This document shows positions 1-7,656 of a DNA stretch of 64,000 nucleotides, piece by piece (position 1 is the first letter of the stretch; the number at the start of each line of letters is the position of its first letter). Both the position numbers and the translations under genes were made by a program. Source of the DNA: Lachnospiraceae bacterium UBA3804 (GTDB lineage Bacteria; Bacillota; Clostridia; Lachnospirales; Lachnospiraceae); the NCBI GenBank assembly GCA_002368665.1, contig DFEK01000008.1, positions 186,001 to 250,000 of the forward strand, read 5' to 3'. The notes under the pieces were generated by a model. That model was given only the letters and a program-made list of their open reading frames with translations. It had not been told where the DNA came from and did no database searches.

Positions 1-1488
1 CTGATGGAACGAAGCAATAAGGACGGTTTCAGCATCGCCATCGATGACTACGGCGTAGGATATGCGAATACGACTTCGCTTCTTCGTTATACACCCAACT
101 GTGTCAAAATAGACCGCCTTCTGATCCAGAATCTGCAGGACGATCCGAGAAAACAGCATTTTGTAAAGAATATTATTGAATTCGCACACGACAACCATTT
201 CTATGCACTTGCGGAAGGTGTGGAAACAACGGGTGAACTGAAAGCATCCATCATGCTGGGTGTGGATCTGATCCAGGGATTCTATACGGCAAGACCGAGT
301 TTTGATATCGAAGACAGTATTCCGGAGGCCATTCAGGATGAGATCCTTGAATGCAACAGAGCTCCGGCGGAACAGCGTTTTACCAAGTTATATGTTGTCA
401 GCCGCGAGAAGGAACTGATCTTAACGCGTATCGCGCTTGAAATGTATACGGATATTCTGATTTCCGGACAGGAAGTGATTTTAAACGGTAATGCGGACTA
501 TCCGGCTGCGGTAAAGATCAGGATTAAGGAAAATACCGACTCCACGCTGACTATCCGCAATATCATTCTGGACAACGAAAAAGACGACGTCGGTATCGAG
601 ATCGGCGAAAATGCAACGCTGAATCTGATCCTGGACGGCGACAATTACATTAATTCCAACGGTATACGCGTACCGGCTACTTCATCTCTTAAGATTACCG
701 GAAACGGAAATCTGCATATCCGTTCCAGGGCGCAGGAGGCGTTCGGAATCGGAAACGATCTGCAGCATCCGTTCGGAAGCATTATTACGGATATCTCCGG
801 CAATCTGGAAATTGACTTAAACGGTGAGAAAGCAGTCGCAATCGGCGGTTGCGTTCCCGGACCGAATGCGCAGATTCTCATGCGCGGCGGCGATAACCTG
901 ATCAAGGCCAAATCTGCAGCATTTGTCGGAATCGGTGCTTTCTCTGGTATGGTAAAAGGCTCCATGACCGAGATGCACCTTGCAATCAATTTCAATGTTG
1001 TTAACGGCATAGCCGTCGGAAGTCCTTCCGGCACCTGCAATCTGCACTTCGGCAGCCTGCTCCTTGAGATCAAGGGCGGCGGTAAGAACATTACGGGACT
1101 TGGCTGTGCCGCAAAGGGAGAGAATCAGATTGAGATTGTAAATGCGGAAGCGATCTTTAACATGAATGCGCCCAGAGTAATTGTCATCGGTTGTGCGCTC
1201 GGACACTCCAAATTCTATTCCAAGCATTCGAGGCTTGAGATTAACGGTTCCGGCGGACAGGTTCTTGGTATCGGTACTACGGATATGGGTGGAGAGATTA
1301 TTCTCGAGAGCGTCGGATGTACAATCAAACTTTCCTCCGACCGTCCGCTTGCGATCGGTGCTGAGAAAGAAAAATGCGACTTCGGAGCCAGCGATCCGGA
1401 GATTTCCATCATCAATTACAGCGCGCACACAGATGAGAAATTTGAAATTCCGGTCGGACCTCCCGGAGAGGGCGGATCGCCGGCTTAA
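1..1488 (+). CDS. EAL-domain c-di-GMP phosphodiesterase-like protein with beta-solenoid-like C-terminus (5' partial)
   Basis: The reading frame is open from the first base, so the start lies outside the window. The first ~115 residues are the second half of an EAL domain, the c-di-GMP phosphodiesterase fold: a DDYGVGYAN motif (usual DDFGTGYSS), a KID motif, AEGVET and LIQGFY are all present. After a linker of ~30 residues comes a tail of ~340 residues rich in Gly, Asn, Ile and Leu. It has spaced patterns such as LTIRNI, LKITGNGNL, LEIDLNGEKAVAIGG and LEIKGGGKNITGLG, which look like rungs of a right-handed beta-solenoid as found in carbohydrate-binding or surface proteins. No membrane segment separates the two parts, so the tail should be cytoplasmic. 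The EAL call is firm; the fold of the tail is inferred from periodicity. Its stop codon overlaps the convergent trmO stop in a shared TTAA. Confidence 0.85.
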   Translation: MMERSNKDGFSIAIDDYGVGYANTTSLLRYTPNCVKIDRLLIQNLQDDPRKQHFVKNIIEFAHDNHFYALAEGVETTGELKASIMLGVDLIQGFYTARPSFDIEDSIPEAIQDEILECNRAPAEQRFTKLYVVSREKELILTRIALEMYTDILISGQEVILNGNADYPAAVKIRIKENTDSTLTIRNIILDNEKDDVGIEIGENATLNLILDGDNYINSNGIRVPATSSLKITGNGNLHIRSRAQEAFGIGNDLQHPFGSIITDISGNLEIDLNGEKAVAIGGCVPGPNAQILMRGGDNLIKAKSAAFVGIGAFSGMVKGSMTEMHLAINFNVVNGIAVGSPSGTCNLHFGSLLLEIKGGGKNITGLGCAAKGENQIEIVNAEAIFNMNAPRVIVIGCALGHSKFYSKHSRLEINGSGGQVLGIGTTDMGGEIILESVGCTIKLSSDRPLAIGAEKEKCDFGASDPEISIINYSAHTDEKFEIPVGPPGEGGSPA

Positions 1489-2156
1489 GAGAGCGGCGTA
1501 ACGGAAATGACGGTAAGCGTCTTATCCGAAACTTTAAACTGAACATTGAACCCGGCAAAGGAAACACCATAGATTCTTTCCGGGTCATCCTGATAAGAAG
1601 GGCGGGGATCGTCGGAGAGTACGGCAAAGATTCCCGCTCTTTTTTCTTCGGGAAATCTTTGTAAAAGTTCATCCGGGAATGTTACATGCAGGGCGTAGTC
1701 CTTGTATTCCTCGGCAAAACTGCCGACAGCATCCTCTCTAAGATCGGTATAGGGAATGTATGGTTTGATGTCTAAGATTTCGGTTCCGTTTGCCATGTCG
1801 ATTCCGGACACATAGATATAAGGCCTGCCGTCTTCGACAGCGATACGCTCCAATTTTACGCAGGATAAACCGATATGGTTGGGACGAAACGGGGATCTTG
1901 TGGCGAATACGCCGACCCTGGTATTTCCGCCGAGTCTTGGCGGACGGACGGTTGCACGGAAAGGAAGGTCTTTGGAGATGTCGAATTTCCAAAGAAGCCA
2001 AAGATAGTTATATTTTTCCAACCCTTTCACCGCATCGGGAGTGGCAAATTTGGGCTCGAAAACAATTTTACCCTTCAGAGCTTCGATACGTCCGCTCTGT
2101 CTGGGAATGCCGAATTTTTCCGGGAAATCGGTAAGAATGGTGGCTATTTTTTCCAT
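1485..2156 (-). CDS. trmO: TrmO/TsaA-family tRNA (t6A37) methyltransferase
   Basis: A 223-residue TsaA/YaeB (TrmO) family protein, expected to methylate N6-threonylcarbamoyladenosine at position 37 of ANN-decoding tRNAs using SAM. Visible family features are FPEKFGIPRQSGR near the N-terminus, the block RPPRLGGNTRVGVFATRSPFRPN, and DIKPYIPY. The start at 2156 is preceded by AAAGGAC; a longer upstream reading frame lacks a comparable site. It lies 14 bp downstream of truA on the same strand, giving a two-gene tRNA-modification operon. The stop overlaps the stop of the convergent EAL gene. Family assignment is solid; substrate is from family knowledge. Confidence 0.88.
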   Translation of the reverse strand: MEKIATILTDFPEKFGIPRQSGRIEALKGKIVFEPKFATPDAVKGLEKYNYLWLLWKFDISKDLPFRATVRPPRLGGNTRVGVFATRSPFRPNHIGLSCVKLERIAVEDGRPYIYVSGIDMANGTEILDIKPYIPYTDLREDAVGSFAEEYKDYALHVTFPDELLQRFPEEKRAGIFAVLSDDPRPSYQDDPERIYGVSFAGFNVQFKVSDKTLTVISVTPLS

Positions 2157-2170
2157 GACGGTAGTCCTTT

Positions 2171-2914
2171 TTACTGATAGTCGACCGCGATAAGACAAAG
2201 TCCGCAGGCGGGAGCCGTGGATCCGGCCAATTTGCGGTCCTTGTTTTCCAAAAGGGTCAGGATGCTTTCCGGAGAACGTTTTCCGAATCCGACTTCCAGC
2301 AGGGTTCCGGTTAAAATGCGCACCATGTGTTGCAGAAAACCGTTTCCGTGGAAGGTAAAGATCAGGTAATCTCCGTTTGCAAGAATATCAATACGGTCCA
2401 CGGTTCGAACCGTGGATTTTTTCATTTTCGGGTTGGAACAAAAGGCGGCAAAATCATGCTCGCCCATTAAGTAAGAAGCGGCGGATTTCATTTTATCCAG
2501 ATTGGGACGACCTTCCAATACATAGACATACTTGCGGTCAAAGACCGGTTTCGTCTTGCCGATGTAACAGGTGTAACGATAGGTTTTGCCCGTGGCGTTG
2601 TATCTGGAATGAAAACGCATTCCGGCTTCGGAAACATTGGTTATCGCAATGTCTTCGGGAAGATAGCGGTTTAAATAATCGCGGATTTCTTCGACGGATT
2701 TGTCGGTTTCGAGGAAGCAGTTTGCGGTCATGGCTTCCGCATGAACGCCTGCATCGGTGCGGCCTGCGCCAAGGACTTCCACATCGGTGCCCGTCATTTT
2801 GGAGAGGACGGTTTCGATTTTGCCCTGGATGGTCAAGTCAATTCCGGGCTGGTGTTCCCAGCCGTAGAAACGGCTTCCGTCGTATGAAATTGTCAGCCGG
2901 TAATTTTTCTTCAT
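2171..2914 (-). CDS. truA: tRNA pseudouridine synthase A (first of two paralogues)
   Basis: A 247-residue TruA-family enzyme, which isomerises uridine to pseudouridine at positions 38-40 of the tRNA anticodon arm. GAGRTDAGVHA carries the catalytic Asp, and FHSRYNATGKTYRY and GNGFLQHMVRILTGTL are standard family blocks. A second truA lies at 30124-30864 in the conserved ecfT-truA position, so this copy is the displaced paralogue. The ATG at 2914 has no Shine-Dalgarno sequence. An in-frame ATG at 2971 would add 19 residues but has no good site either. A strong minus-strand promoter puts its predicted +1 exactly on the A of the ATG at 2914, so translation may be leaderless. Confidence 0.9.
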   Translation of the reverse strand: MKKNYRLTISYDGSRFYGWEHQPGIDLTIQGKIETVLSKMTGTDVEVLGAGRTDAGVHAEAMTANCFLETDKSVEEIRDYLNRYLPEDIAITNVSEAGMRFHSRYNATGKTYRYTCYIGKTKPVFDRKYVYVLEGRPNLDKMKSAASYLMGEHDFAAFCSNPKMKKSTVRTVDRIDILANGDYLIFTFHGNGFLQHMVRILTGTLLEVGFGKRSPESILTLLENKDRKLAGSTAPACGLCLIAVDYQ

Positions 2915-2920
2915 GACAAA

Positions 2921-2949
2921 ATCATACCATAAGTTTGGCACTCGTACAA
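2921..2949 (-). promoter_or_regulatory. SigA promoter of truA-trmO, predicted leaderless
   Basis: On the minus strand, TTGTAC (2949-2944), a 17-bp spacer and TATGAT (2926-2921) form a sigma-A promoter with an extended -10 (TGG before TATGAT). Counting seven bases past the -10 places +1 at 2914, the first base of the truA start codon. Confidence 0.6.
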
Positions 2950-2973
2950 ACGGCTTTCGGAAATGTCGCATTT

Positions 2974-3001
2974 TTGCTGGTAAATCGGGGAGTTTTATGA
3001 T
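2974..3001 (+). promoter_or_regulatory. Putative promoter of the rubredoxin-like gene
   Basis: TTGCTG (2974-2979), a 16-bp spacer and TATGAT (2996-3001) precede the gene at 3080. A second TATAAT lies at 3006-3011 without a good -35. This promoter is divergent from the truA promoter about 25 bp away. Confidence 0.4.
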
Positions 3002-3079
3002 AAACTATAATGGATTATTACCATAGGCGTAAAATGCCTGTGCAAAATCTGTATTTCTCATGTATTGAGGAGGGTTAAA

Positions 3080-5353
3080 ATGGCTAAATTCAAGTGTTTT
3101 GTTTGCGGTTACATCTTTGATGAAGAGCAGGCAGGCATTCCGTTCAGTGAGATTACCGAATGCCCTATCTGCGCGGAATCCAGAGATATCTTCAGACGCA
3201 TGGACGAGGAAGAGCCTGCGAAGGAGGAAGAATCTGCGAAAGAGGAAGAGTCTGTCAAGGCAGAAGACGGCGCACCCAAGGAAGCAGATTCCGAGAAGAA
3301 GGACTCTGAAGTAGCAAAGGCTGATTCTGCAAAGGAAGAAAAGGCAGAGGAACCGAAAGAAGAAGCCAAAGAAAACGAAGGCGCCAAGGAAGAGGCAAAG
3401 GAAGAGCCGAAGTCCGAAAACGGCGGTTTTGTGATAGAGAAACGTCAGGAATTCTGGCTGAATGAGAAAGACAAAGAGCCGGAGAAACCTGTGGATACGA
3501 GCAATATCCAGACATATTACAGTGGCGGAATTCCGGTGAAATCTCCGGAAGAACTGGAACGCGAAGCCAAGAAACTCGAAGAAGAAAACAGACCGAGGCT
3601 GGATCCGATTGACGGTTCCGGCAGCGTTCATACGGTTATCGACGGAGGTGACCGCTCAAGTGACGGGAGTGATTCGGAAGTGGTGGTGGTAGAGAATAAT
3701 GAAGCTACTTCCGACGTCGACGCGGGCGACGACGATTTTGTATTTGAGGAAGCAGTGATTGAATCGGATGTTCCCCTTCAGACAGAGGAAGTTCCTGCAG
3801 CTGTCAGCGCGGGAATCCGTGACGAAGGAGATTTCTTTACGGGATTTGATTCCAATCCGGATTTCGGAGATTCCGTTATGATCGAGGAATTCATCTTTGA
3901 TGATGAAGAACCGGTCGGCGAAGTGGTTGAACTGACGGAGGAAGAAGCCGCAGAAGAGATCGCAGAAGAGGCAGTTGAGGAAGTCGCCGAAGAAACTGCG
4001 GAAGAGGCAGTTGAAGAAGTTGCCGAAGAAACTGCGGAAGAGGCAGTTGAAGAAGTTGCAGAAGAAACTGCGGAAGAGGCAGTTGAAGAAGTGGCCGAAG
4101 AAACTGCGGAAGAGGCAGTTGAAGAAGTTGCAATCGAAGAAGAAGTGATCGAAGAGCCGGTAGTAGAAGAAACCGTGGAAGAAACTGCAGAAGAACCGGT
4201 TGAAGAAGATGTAATCGAAGAAGAAGTGATTGAAGAGCCGGTAGTGGAAGAAACCGTGGAAGAAACTGCAGAAGAACCGGTTGAAGAAGATGTAATCGAA
4301 GAAGAAGTGATTGAAAAGCCGACAGAGGAAGAAAGCGAAGAAGAAGACTTAATTCTCGACGCATCCTTAGAGGATACATTGATTGAAGAATTGCTCTTAG
4401 GCAGAATTTTCGGTGACTTCGAAGAAGACGATACCGATGATGATTTTGATGCACTCAGGGCATTCCTTTCCGGCGCAGAGGATGAAGCGGAAAGCGAATT
4501 TATGGAAGACGAAGACCTGTCGCAGCCCGAGGAACATATAATCGGAACAGCGGTTATCAAGGGCGGAAACAGCGATCTGATTACCGAAGATATGGCAAAA
4601 CAGCACTCCTACGAACAGTATGCACACGCATCCGTTCAGAACGGACTGGAAGAGATCATTCTCCTTCCGGCGCAGCTTGATCCTTTGCCGTTTGCTGCGG
4701 ATGAAGAGATTCAGACCCAGACAACCATCGGTAAATTTGCATTGTTCCCGGTTACCATGCCGGAACCGTTCGGTGCAAGCAGTGCGCTGTCCTGGGGAGA
4801 ATATATTCCGCATGAATCCGCTTCGACGGATTATTCCAAAGCAGAGCTGATCCTGGTTAAAGGACAGTACAGCCATATTCCTTCCGTATCCGGAAAGGAA
4901 GAATTAAGAAGAGAAGTGGCAAGAGCCAAGGAAATTTCCGGTGGAAAGCCTGTCGGAATCAGCCTGATGATCGGAAGGATCGAGCAGGATCTGGCAACAT
5001 GTGTATTTGCGGATGTTGATTTTGTGGTTCTCAATGATGCTTCAACGGGAATGCTTCCGTATGCGCTTCGACGTGCAAAGAAGTATTTAAGCCGAGTAAA
5101 CTCCGGCCTGGAACTTTTAATCGGAATCGAAGACGTGAACGATACCAAGGAAATCGCCAAAATGATCGCACTTGGCGCAGATTACATTCTGCTGAACCGT
5201 GAATATGATTCGGTTCGGTGCGATTGCATGAAGAAAGAATTAAAGGAAATCGCAAGAAATACAGGACACGGAAGCGTGCAGGAATTCAATATGTATGACA
5301 TCTGCACCATTTCCGCGGATCTTGCGGCAAATACGGATATTTCCCATTTCTAG
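3080..5353 (+). CDS. Rubredoxin-like / acidic repeat / degenerate glutamate-synthase-like protein
   Basis: A 757-residue protein in three parts. Residues 1-40 form a rubredoxin-like metal knuckle with two CxxC pairs (CFVCG and CPICA) spaced as in rubrerythrin tails. Residues ~45-490 are extremely acidic, dominated by Glu, Ala and Val, with tandem repeats. Residues ~500-757 resemble the FMN-binding (archaeal-type) glutamate synthase barrel: EEIILLPAQLDPLPF, GKPVGISLMIGR, DFVVLNDAS and ALGADYILLNRE line up with family blocks. However, the central Gly-rich QGAKPG region and the C-terminal cysteine cluster are missing, so catalysis is doubtful. The ATG at 3080 sits 6 bp after GAGGAGG; a TTG/ATG slightly upstream is less likely. 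No signal peptide is seen. It could be an electron-transfer scaffold, but its function is unknown. Confidence 0.75.
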   Translation: MAKFKCFVCGYIFDEEQAGIPFSEITECPICAESRDIFRRMDEEEPAKEEESAKEEESVKAEDGAPKEADSEKKDSEVAKADSAKEEKAEEPKEEAKENEGAKEEAKEEPKSENGGFVIEKRQEFWLNEKDKEPEKPVDTSNIQTYYSGGIPVKSPEELEREAKKLEEENRPRLDPIDGSGSVHTVIDGGDRSSDGSDSEVVVVENNEATSDVDAGDDDFVFEEAVIESDVPLQTEEVPAAVSAGIRDEGDFFTGFDSNPDFGDSVMIEEFIFDDEEPVGEVVELTEEEAAEEIAEEAVEEVAEETAEEAVEEVAEETAEEAVEEVAEETAEEAVEEVAEETAEEAVEEVAIEEEVIEEPVVEETVEETAEEPVEEDVIEEEVIEEPVVEETVEETAEEPVEEDVIEEEVIEKPTEEESEEEDLILDASLEDTLIEELLLGRIFGDFEEDDTDDDFDALRAFLSGAEDEAESEFMEDEDLSQPEEHIIGTAVIKGGNSDLITEDMAKQHSYEQYAHASVQNGLEEIILLPAQLDPLPFAADEEIQTQTTIGKFALFPVTMPEPFGASSALSWGEYIPHESASTDYSKAELILVKGQYSHIPSVSGKEELRREVARAKEISGGKPVGISLMIGRIEQDLATCVFADVDFVVLNDASTGMLPYALRRAKKYLSRVNSGLELLIGIEDVNDTKEIAKMIALGADYILLNREYDSVRCDCMKKELKEIARNTGHGSVQEFNMYDICTISADLAANTDISHF
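3952..4316 (+). repeat. In-frame tandem repeats coding for Glu-rich segments
   Basis: A 36-bp unit coding AEETAEEAVEEV recurs about 4.7 times (about 3952-4130). It is followed by two copies of an 81-bp unit coding VIEEPVVEETVEETAEEPV plus EEDVIEEE (about 4147-4310). Copies are nearly identical at the nucleotide level, which suggests recent slippage or unequal recombination and likely length variation between strains. Confidence 0.9.
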
Positions 5354-5396
5354 GAAATGACGGTTTGCCAAGTAGTGTGTAGAAGGAGTAGGAATT

Positions 5397-6263
5397 TTGG
5401 ACGAGAATTTTATGCCGGCTGCCGGCGTAGAAACGGTGGAAGCACCCACAGTGGAAAATGTAGTGGTTGATGCACCTATGGCTGTTACGGCAGAACGTAC
5501 GGTAGTTGATTTTAATGATATCCCGATGGCATCCGGTGCCGGAATGACGCAGCCGGAAATGCCTGTTCCCGAGCAGGTTGCGCCGCAGCCTGAGGTTACC
5601 GTGTCGCAGAGTGTGACTACGGATCAGGGATTTGCGCAGGGACAGAACTTTACCGCAAGCCAGGACTTTACCGCAAATCAGAGTTTTGCGCAGAATCAGG
5701 ACTTTACACAGAATCAGGACTTTACACAGAATCAGGGCTTTGCACAGAATCAGGGCTTTGCACAGAATCAGGGCTTTGCACAGAATCAGGGCTTTGTACA
5801 GAATCAGGGCTTTGCACAGAATCAGAGCTTCGCACCGAATCAGGGTTATATGCCAAATCCCGGAAATAATGCGGCTCCCGGATATATGAACAATGCGGGT
5901 ATCGGATACGATTACGGATACAACAAGGATATTCTGGAATACGGCGAAGCGAGTGCGATGCCGGAAGGTTATTATTCCAATGATCCGTTTTCTTCGTATT
6001 ATTATGAAGACGAAGATGACATGCCCAAGATGCAGTCTAACGGAAAAGCGATTGCGTCCATGATTTTGGGAATCTCTTCCCTGCTGATGTTCTTTAGCTG
6101 TGTTGGATGGATCCCGGGTATCATCGCCATTCCGCTGGGAATATCCGGTCTTTCCACCTGCCGCAGCAAGGGTATGTCACGCGCGGGTATGATCACCGGT
6201 ATTCTGGGAACCGTGGGCGGACTTTCTTACCTGATGTATTTTATCCTGAATGAGATTATTTAG
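5397..6263 (+). CDS. DUF4190-type membrane protein with Q/N-rich repeat region
   Basis: A 288-residue protein of unknown function. The N-terminal ~75 residues are Pro/Val/Glu rich. Residues ~75-150 are a hexapeptide repeat of the type NQGFAQ. After a Tyr-rich, acidic linker, the C-terminus (~residues 215-288) has two hydrophobic segments around the motif GKAIASMILGISSLL and GMSRAGMITGILG, the signature of DUF4190 membrane proteins. The start is TTG at 5397, eight bases after AAGGAG; the ATG at 5412 is the alternative. It follows the rubredoxin-like gene by 43 bp and precedes a DUF2752 gene by 9 bp, so the three are probably one transcript. The repeat region looks prion-like and intrinsically disordered. 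Confidence 0.75.
   Translation: MDENFMPAAGVETVEAPTVENVVVDAPMAVTAERTVVDFNDIPMASGAGMTQPEMPVPEQVAPQPEVTVSQSVTTDQGFAQGQNFTASQDFTANQSFAQNQDFTQNQDFTQNQGFAQNQGFAQNQGFAQNQGFVQNQGFAQNQSFAPNQGYMPNPGNNAAPGYMNNAGIGYDYGYNKDILEYGEASAMPEGYYSNDPFSSYYYEDEDDMPKMQSNGKAIASMILGISSLLMFFSCVGWIPGIIAIPLGISGLSTCRSKGMSRAGMITGILGTVGGLSYLMYFILNEII
5624..5848 (+). repeat. 18-bp tandem repeat coding NQGFAQ-type hexapeptides
   Basis: About twelve tandem 18-bp units; the core CAGAATCAGGGCTTTGCA is perfect or near-perfect in the central copies, while outer copies have diverged to code for NFTASQ, NQDFTQ and NQSFAP. The number of copies is likely to vary between strains. Confidence 0.9.
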
Positions 6264-6272
6264 TGGAAGAAA

Positions 6273-6689
6273 TTGAGTAAAGAAAGAAACTTTAAAGATA
6301 ATATGACAATGATATGGTACCGGATCGGATTGGTTCTGATTCCGGTACTTTTAATCTTAATTGTACTCCTGTATGTGAGGGGAGACAGAATTCTGTCCGG
6401 AAAAAGCATTTGTGTCTTTCACAATCTGACCGGACTATACTGCCCGGGCTGCGGAATGACAAGGTCACTGCATCAGGTGTTGCATGGAAGGGTTTGGGAA
6501 AGTCTTATACTGAATCCGGCCGTGATAACTGCTCTTGTATCGTATCTTTTCTTTATGGTGAATACCACGCTTTGCCGTTTTACGAAGAAACTGGGATTTA
6601 CGAAGTTTCCGGTCACGGCGGTGATCTTCGCAAATCTGATTTTTATGGTGCTGCAATGTATCGTGCGGAATATCATACACTTTATATAA
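6273..6689 (+). CDS. DUF2752 family membrane protein
   Basis: A 138-residue protein with three or four hydrophobic segments and the motif CPGCGMTRSLHQVLHGR, which defines DUF2752. The role of the family is unknown; the conserved cysteines and the short loop suggest a metal or redox site next to the membrane, but this is inference. The start is taken as TTG at 6273, with GGAAG about five bases upstream; ATG at 6303 is possible. It is the last gene of the group beginning at 3080 and is followed by a terminator. Confidence 0.75.
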   Translation: MSKERNFKDNMTMIWYRIGLVLIPVLLILIVLLYVRGDRILSGKSICVFHNLTGLYCPGCGMTRSLHQVLHGRVWESLILNPAVITALVSYLFFMVNTTLCRFTKKLGFTKFPVTAVIFANLIFMVLQCIVRNIIHFI

Positions 6690-6696
6690 GAAAAAA

Positions 6697-6715
6697 GAGC
6701 CAACCGGCTCTTTTT
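6697..6715. terminator. Bidirectional intrinsic terminator
   Basis: GAGCC-AACC-GGCTC hairpin (6697-6710) with a T run on the plus side and an A run preceding it, so it can serve both the plus-strand DUF2752 gene and the minus-strand methyltransferase gene ending at 6744. Confidence 0.85.
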
Positions 6716-6743
6716 GTTTGCAGATCATATTGTCTCGTATCGG

Positions 6744-7619
6744 CTATTTGATCCAGCGTCCGCTGGCACCGCAGGGAAGAACGAGTCCGTCTTCTTTGAC
6801 GGGAAGTCCGATTTCGGAGCTTTCGACGCTTCCACCGAAATTCGGAACAATGGCGCTTTCGATCATATAAGTTAAAACAGCCGGCTGAAGTCCCGTGGTA
6901 TAGGAGTTGATCAGCAAGAAGGAGGAGTCCTTCGTCAGAAGTTTAGCGGTAAGCTCGATGAAGGGATAAATGCTTTCCTCGATCTTCCAAATTTCACCCT
7001 TGGGGCCGCGTCCGTAAGAGGGAGGATCCATGATGATACCGTCATAGGTGTTCCCACGGCGGATTTCCCGTTCCACGAATTTGACACAGTCATCCACTAG
7101 CCAGCGGATCGGTGCTTCGGAAAGCCCAGAAACTGCTGCATTTTCTTTGGCCCACTGTACCATGCCCTTGGAGGCATCCACATGTGTTACGTGAGCGCCT
7201 GCTTTGGCAGCAGAGAGGGTGGCACCACCGGTATAAGCAAATAAGTTCAGCACCTTGAAAGGCTCATTCGGTCGTTTTTCGATTTTCTTCTTTATTATAG
7301 AAGAAAACCAGTCCCAGTTGACCGCCTGCTCCGGAAACAAACCCGTATGCTTGAAACTGAAAGGCTTCAAACGGAAGATGAGGTCCTTATAGCCGATTTC
7401 CCATTCCTCCGGAAGTTTATGGAATTCCCATTCACCACCGCCTTTTGCACTTCTGTGGTAATGGCCGTTCGGTTTCTTCCAGGCAGGATTTTTCTTCGGT
7501 GTATTCCAGATCACCTGCGGATCCGGACGTACCAGCATGTAATCGCCCCAGCGCTCCAGTTTTTCTCCGCCGGAGGTGGCGATTACTTCGTATTCTTTCC
7601 AATTATCTGCAATCCACAT
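6744..7619 (-). CDS. Class I SAM-dependent RNA methyltransferase (RlmI/RlmK-like)
   Basis: A 291-residue Rossmann-fold methyltransferase of the COG1092-like group. Motif I is LNLFAYTGGATLSAAKAGA, followed by HVDASKGMVQWAKENA, and motif IV is DPPSYGRGPKGE, the D/NPPY-type motif of base methyltransferases. It lacks the N-terminal PUA domain of RlmI; instead, ~85 residues of another type (ending HYHRSAKGGGEWEFHKLPEEW) precede the catalytic domain. The target is probably rRNA, but the position cannot be told. GAAAGGAT precedes the ATG. It is transcribed away from the repeat element that starts 37 bp upstream. Confidence 0.82.
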   Translation of the reverse strand: MWIADNWKEYEVIATSGGEKLERWGDYMLVRPDPQVIWNTPKKNPAWKKPNGHYHRSAKGGGEWEFHKLPEEWEIGYKDLIFRLKPFSFKHTGLFPEQAVNWDWFSSIIKKKIEKRPNEPFKVLNLFAYTGGATLSAAKAGAHVTHVDASKGMVQWAKENAAVSGLSEAPIRWLVDDCVKFVEREIRRGNTYDGIIMDPPSYGRGPKGEIWKIEESIYPFIELTAKLLTKDSSFLLINSYTTGLQPAVLTYMIESAIVPNFGGSVESSEIGLPVKEDGLVLPCGASGRWIK

Positions 7620-7656
7620 GATTTATCCTTTCAAAATAATACAATATTTATATATT

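Noticed and set aside
3778..4560. Long minus-strand frame coding almost only Ser, Thr and Val
   Set aside because: It is the antisense shadow of the Glu-rich repeats of the rubredoxin-like gene; it has no ribosome binding site and no family similarity.
5632..5889. Arg/Ile/Leu-rich frame overlapping the Q/N repeats
   Set aside because: It is the shifted-frame reading of the 18-bp repeat; the main frame has the start, the ribosome site and the DUF4190 end.
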